From an uncultured Bacilli bacterium (GTDB taxonomy: Bacteria > Bacillota_I > Bacilli_A > RF39 > UBA660), in assembly GCA_948760655.1 (NCBI GenBank), contig CAQBKK010000040.1, forward strand, positions 1-9,974: DNA of 9,974 bases. The letters are read 5' to 3'. How positions within the stretch are numbered: the stretch's first letter is position 1; every line of letters starts with the position of its first letter. Shown here one piece after another: positions 6,359 through 9,974 of this stretch. Both the position numbers and the translations under genes were made by a program. The notes beneath the pieces were generated by a model. That model was given only the letters and a program-made list of their open reading frames with translations. It searched no databases and was not told the DNA's origin.

Positions 6359-6385
6359 AGAAGGTAAGTGTTTATCTTCTTTTTT
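6359..6385 (+). terminator. Intrinsic terminator after the hydrolase gene
   Basis: The arm at 6359-6367 (AGAAGGTAA) pairs with 6372-6380 (TTATCTTCT) through nine pairs including one G-T, around a GTGT loop, and is followed by a T-run to 6385. It lies 9 bases after the stop codon at 6350. Confidence 0.8.
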
Positions 6386-6390
6386 CTTTG

Positions 6391-6399
6391 TGTTACAAT
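6391..6399 (+). promoter_or_regulatory. Extended -10 promoter for the 558-residue protein
   Basis: TGT-TACAAT fits TGnTATAAT with one mismatch and lies immediately after the terminator. No clear -35 is present. Transcription would start near 6406, only a few bases before the ribosome site GAGGTG (6409-6414), so the leader would be very short. Confidence 0.45.
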
Positions 6400-6418
6400 G
6401 AAAAATACGAGGTGTCTT

Positions 6419-8095
6419 ATGAATACAGAATTAGAAAATCAACTACTCACAACAAATCTTTACTCCTTTTTTAGAGGAGAAGTCACTCGCCTTGGATTAG
6501 AAGGATTTTTTAGAGAGTACAATGTTTTAGAAATGTACACTTTTTTAGAAACCAATAGAAAGGGAGAGGCATACAAATTATTTGTGTGTTTAGCAGAAAA
6601 GGATTTTAATACGTTTGTTCATTTTATAAAAGATAAAAAAGATCTCTTAACACATTTTATAAAACAAAATGACTCGTATTATTCTTTGTTTGCAGAAGGA
6701 AATTATGAAACTTTTACCATTTTGTTTCAAGAATTCAAAAATAATCCTAGTCTTGCAAATTGCAATTATTCCTTTTTAACCGTTATTCCCTATGAAGTCA
6801 TAAAAAAATATTTAGAACGTGCTATTCCGTTAGAGGATGTTTCCATGCTTATCAATTATAATCATGCGATACGTGCTGATTTCTTTTTAAAAGATGCACG
6901 AGCTTTACCCTTACTTTTAGAAGGCAAGTTATCTGTTTCTTTGATTATAAATAGTGATTTAAGAGTAAGCGAAGAAATATTACACAGCGATGTTTTATTT
7001 GAAGGAATAAAAGGAGAGACAATGATTACGTTTCGTAATAATTTTAATAAAGTACTTCATAAAAATCCTTCTATGAGTCTCATTGAAAAAATGGAAAATT
7101 ATGAAAAAAACTTAATTGAGAGTTTTGATATAGAAACAGAAAAGTTTCACCTTTCCGATGAATGTAGAAAGAACGATTCTTTTTTATGTGGGATAGAGTC
7201 GACCTGTTTTTATGATAAAAAAGTAAATAATAGAAAAAAATTTGAAGATTTAATAGTAGACTATTTATTTAATGATAATATATATAATGTTATTAAAAAT
7301 ATAAAGGAAATGATAAGGTATCAAAAAATAGTTGGGAAAGTTTTTATTTCTCCTTCTATGTTAGCGTTTTATCAAAAAATGATAGAGTGGAAAAATTTAT
7401 CTACTAGAGAAAAATTAGACCTTTATAAGAAATATAAAGATGCCAATATACATACAAAATTTTATGAAGATATTCGATTATGTAGAGAAATTTCCTACCA
7501 AGAAATAATAGAAAAGTTATATAGACCCCAAAATAAAAACGAAGAATTGTTTAAAAGGCATCATGTAGCTATATATATACTGAATGGACAAGATTTTACT
7601 ATGCTCATTCGAGGGTTAAATACGAAATACCATCCATCAACCAAATTATATCGAGAATGTTTTTCTTTGATAGACCAAGATAATTTAGCAAAAGTATCCG
7701 CTAATTTTTATTATGGGTATGTGCATATTGATTACAATAAAATTTTGCATGTTTCAGAAACAGATAGTTATTCGCATGATTCTATGCGTCCTACAAGCAG
7801 AGTCAATCGAATTATGACAAGTGAAGAGATTAACTCTTATTATAGTTTAAGTGAAATTCAAATAACGACGGGGGGAGGGTATTCTTTACAACCCGATTAT
7901 GTAGTTGCGTTTGATAAATTATCTGAAGAAGAAATCGAATATGCAAGAAGAATAGGGCTACCGATTGTTTTTATCGATAGTAGTAAGTATAAGAATAAAA
8001 AAGAGTTAATCGAAACGGATTGTTTTTCTAGAGAAAATTATGTGATGGATGCAGATGCTGAATTTAAATTTCTTAATTCTGGTTATAAAATATAA
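6419..8095 (+). CDS. Uncharacterised 558-residue protein with conserved-looking C-terminal domain
   Basis: I do not recognise a named family. The start at 6419 follows GAGGTG (6409-6414); upstream in-frame starts lie in the terminator (6368) or lack a ribosome site (6398). There is no signal peptide or membrane helix, so it is probably cytosolic. Residues 1-250 are helical and repetitive in feel. The middle part (about 275-375) has the charged helical stretch LIVDYLFNDNIYNVIKNIKEM, later FYEDI and SYQEIIEKL. A separate alpha/beta domain spans about 380-525, with His405, the SLI motif starting at Ser416, SEIQI around Glu479, PDYVVAFD at 492-499 and IGLPIVFID at 512-520. The last two look like adjacent core beta strands. 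The middle and C-terminal patterns resemble, from memory, recurrent proteins of unknown function in gut Firmicutes. It stands alone between its promoter and the next one. Confidence 0.85.
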   Translation: MNTELENQLLTTNLYSFFRGEVTRLGLEGFFREYNVLEMYTFLETNRKGEAYKLFVCLAEKDFNTFVHFIKDKKDLLTHFIKQNDSYYSLFAEGNYETFTILFQEFKNNPSLANCNYSFLTVIPYEVIKKYLERAIPLEDVSMLINYNHAIRADFFLKDARALPLLLEGKLSVSLIINSDLRVSEEILHSDVLFEGIKGETMITFRNNFNKVLHKNPSMSLIEKMENYEKNLIESFDIETEKFHLSDECRKNDSFLCGIESTCFYDKKVNNRKKFEDLIVDYLFNDNIYNVIKNIKEMIRYQKIVGKVFISPSMLAFYQKMIEWKNLSTREKLDLYKKYKDANIHTKFYEDIRLCREISYQEIIEKLYRPQNKNEELFKRHHVAIYILNGQDFTMLIRGLNTKYHPSTKLYRECFSLIDQDNLAKVSANFYYGYVHIDYNKILHVSETDSYSHDSMRPTSRVNRIMTSEEINSYYSLSEIQITTGGGYSLQPDYVVAFDKLSEEEIEYARRIGLPIVFIDSSKYKNKKELIETDCFSRENYVMDADAEFKFLNSGYKI

Positions 8096-8149
8096 TGGAT
8101 GTTAATAAAATGAAAAGAGGACATAAAATGTACAGTATTTTATTTTTAC

Positions 8150-8178
8150 TTGCGTTTTTTTTACATTCTAGTTATAAT
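8150..8178 (+). promoter_or_regulatory. Sigma-A-type promoter for the large membrane protein
   Basis: TTGCGT (8150-8155), a 17-base spacer of mostly T's, and a perfect TATAAT (8173-8178). Initiation near 8185 precedes the ribosome site GAGGGG (8193-8198). The -35 box matches only in its first three bases. Confidence 0.55.
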
Positions 8179-8209
8179 GGAAATTAAGATATGAGGGGAT
8201 TGATATATC

Positions 8210-9974
8210 ATGGATAATCAAAATACAAATGGATTAAATAATGAAGTGAATAACAATGTAGGAATAAATCCGAATCCCACTTCACCTATAGGTTCAGAAT
8301 TACAAAGTGTAAATTTAAGTACACCTCAAACTTTAGGAAATATGGATACTTTAGAGAATGGAGTGAATTCTACTCCTCCTTTAGAACCTGTGCCACCTGT
8401 AAGACCAACACTTGATTCTATTTTAAATGGAACATCGAATGAAGTTCCACAAGCAGAGAATTCTATTTCAACCAATGAAACTATAGTAAATGAGCCAGTA
8501 GTAGAAGCAAGAGAAGTTCCAATAGTAGATAGTATGCCTACTATAGCACAAAATTCAAGTGTCATTAGTACTATAAATGAGACTCCTGTTGTGGATCCAA
8601 GTGCTTCTACAAAAGAAGTTTCTAGTGAGCCGATGCAGGAAGTTCCACCAGTACAAAATGGAAATGTAATAAGTCCATCTATTGTTTCACCAGTTGATTC
8701 TTCTGTTAAGTCAAATGAAATACTAACCCAAACTTCCCATACGGAAAAGGTAAACGAAAGTGTAAATCCAGGGTCTGTAGTTCCTACAATAAATGATGCT
8801 GTTTTAAAAGAAAATGTACAACCTAAGCCATTAGAGGAAAAGGTAGAAAATTCTTTTGTTACTTCACAAAATGGTTTAGCAGAAAGTGGAAATGTAGATA
8901 CGTTAGAAGTTACGGGGGATAGTCCACAACCTACTATAGAGTCTGTACCTCAAAATATGGATGGCTTTATAGCACCGCAAGATGATTTTAGTAAAGTTCC
9001 TGTTCCACCTGTACTTGATGATGGAAAACCAAAAAAGCAAAAGAAAGAGAAAAAAATTAAGGAGCCTAAAGAGTCGACAGGTAGTGGAGGAAGTAAAACA
9101 ATTATTTTCTTATTGATTCTAGTTTTGATTGGTGCGATTGGTTTTGGAGTTTACTATTTTCTTTCTATGACAAAAGAGAAAGCTACTTCTATTTCAATTG
9201 TTACTAAAGAAGTACGATTAGAGCTTGGAAGTAATTTATCTACCGATTTAACTGATTATGCAACTGTTACTGGTTATGATACAAATAATTGTACTTTAGA
9301 TTTAACGAATATAAATATACAAAAAGTTAGTACTTATAAATTTTCTGTTACTTGTGGAAAAGTAACGCAAGATGGAACGATTATTGTAGATGATACAATT
9401 GCTCCTAAAGTGGTTGCCAATGATTTAGTTCTTTTACCTAATTCTTCTTTAAAAGTAGAGGATTTTATTGAAAGTTGTGAAGATTCTTCCAATTGTACTT
9501 ATCGTTTTTCTGAAGATATAGAAGATAAACTTTCTAAAATTGGAGAATATGATATTCAAATTATTGCTAGTGATAGTTATAATAATGAAACTGTAGTGAA
9601 TGCAAAACTTACCATTTCAAGAAATGCTCCAGTGCGATATTTAACTTGTGTTTCTAAGGAACAAGAATTAGAGAGTATTCCAGCTAGTATGGTACATACG
9701 TATCGTATTGGAATTACTTCTAATGAAACTTTCTTTAATGCTGTACGAACGACAAAATTTACTTATCATTCTTTGGAAGATTATAGAGCTATGGTAAGTC
9801 AATATGATACTTCTTTAGGAATTAACGAAGTGGTAGGAACTGAAATTTTTAATGAATCTGGTAAAAGTGTCACTATAAAAGCATCGAAAACTATGGAAGA
9901 GATGAATAAAGAGTTAAACGGAAGATTACCTAATGATGCAAATATTATGTATGCGTATTTATCTGGTTTAGGAT
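8210..9974 (+). CDS. Large type II membrane protein, disordered N-terminus and Ig-like outer domains (partial, runs off right edge)
   Basis: The frame is open from ATG 8210 to the window end, 588 codons with no stop, so the C-terminus is missing. GAGGGG at 8193-8198 lies 11 bases before the start, somewhat far. Residues 1 to about 278 are low-complexity, rich in Asn, Pro, Val, Ser, Thr and Glu, with recurring short PT-I and EVP-type motifs and no cysteine. A lysine-rich stretch (about 278-292) leads to one membrane helix at 298-318 (IIFLLILVLIGAIGF...). This predicts a cytoplasmic N-terminus and an exported C-terminus. Outside, about 325-470 looks like two beta-sandwich units: the first ends with VDDTIAPKV and the second with ASDSYNNETV, as in Ig-like repeats of surface proteins. 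Cysteines at 361 and 382, and 423 and 429, may pair within each unit; another is at 480. A further domain begins near 475. Function unknown; a surface or division-related role is only a guess. Confidence 0.85.
   Translation, partial: MDNQNTNGLNNEVNNNVGINPNPTSPIGSELQSVNLSTPQTLGNMDTLENGVNSTPPLEPVPPVRPTLDSILNGTSNEVPQAENSISTNETIVNEPVVEAREVPIVDSMPTIAQNSSVISTINETPVVDPSASTKEVSSEPMQEVPPVQNGNVISPSIVSPVDSSVKSNEILTQTSHTEKVNESVNPGSVVPTINDAVLKENVQPKPLEEKVENSFVTSQNGLAESGNVDTLEVTGDSPQPTIESVPQNMDGFIAPQDDFSKVPVPPVLDDGKPKKQKKEKKIKEPKESTGSGGSKTIIFLLILVLIGAIGFGVYYFLSMTKEKATSISIVTKEVRLELGSNLSTDLTDYATVTGYDTNNCTLDLTNINIQKVSTYKFSVTCGKVTQDGTIIVDDTIAPKVVANDLVLLPNSSLKVEDFIESCEDSSNCTYRFSEDIEDKLSKIGEYDIQIIASDSYNNETVVNAKLTISRNAPVRYLTCVSKEQELESIPASMVHTYRIGITSNETFFNAVRTTKFTYHSLEDYRAMVSQYDTSLGINEVVGTEIFNESGKSVTIKASKTMEEMNKELNGRLPNDANIMYAYLSGLG

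Noticed and set aside
8128..8187. A 19-codon hydrophobic frame (MYSILFLLAFFL...) with AGAGG upstream, extendable to ATG 8110 or 8095
   Set aside because: It coincides with the TTGCGT-N17-TATAAT promoter of the next gene, whose T-rich spacer explains the run of hydrophobic residues. It is too short to support without conservation or expression data.
8326..8565. A 79-codon open frame on the - strand
   Set aside because: It is opposite the low-complexity arm of the large membrane protein and reflects that gene's skewed codon composition.

Overview
This is a very AT-rich window with every supported gene on the + strand. It suggests a low-GC Firmicutes (Bacilli- or Clostridia-like) genome. The strongest clue is an intact sporulation cluster, dacB-spmA-spmB, in the order known from Bacillus. 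Shine-Dalgarno sites are strong (AGGAGG-like), and all long frames read with the standard bacterial code: Trp is TGG and spmA ends in TGA. This argues against a Mycoplasma-type code despite the AT-richness.

Layout. Positions 1-900 hold no long gene. The left edge has two tandem hairpins, then an extended -10 promoter and a possible 37-codon peptide. After that comes what looks like the decayed remnant of a small membrane-anchored, secreted cysteine-containing protein, followed by an AT-rich regulatory region with three copies of an ATACAAAAT-type motif. Positions 915-3319 carry two coupled genes of unknown function, closed by a clear intrinsic terminator. Positions 3391-5568 carry dacB, spmA and spmB, which overlap or abut and must be co-transcribed; spmB uses a TTG start. 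Positions 5620-6385 form a self-contained unit: promoter, membrane-anchored peptidoglycan hydrolase (glucosaminidase/lysozyme-like), terminator. Positions 6391-8095 encode a 558-residue cytosolic-looking protein of unknown function with a distinctive C-terminal domain. From 8150 to the right edge there is a promoter and the first 588 codons of a large type II membrane protein. It has a long disordered cytoplasmic N-terminus, one membrane helix and cysteine-containing Ig-like extracytoplasmic domains; its end lies outside the window.

How they work together. The spore genes cover one theme, cortex peptidoglycan modification (DacB) and core dehydration (SpmA/SpmB). The adjacent anchored hydrolase and the large surface protein also act at the envelope, but nothing in the sequence ties them directly to sporulation. 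The proteins at 915-2420, 2429-3319 and 6419-8095 and the partial one at 8210-9974 are the least explained parts. No defence system, CRISPR array, RNA gene or complete mobile element was seen.
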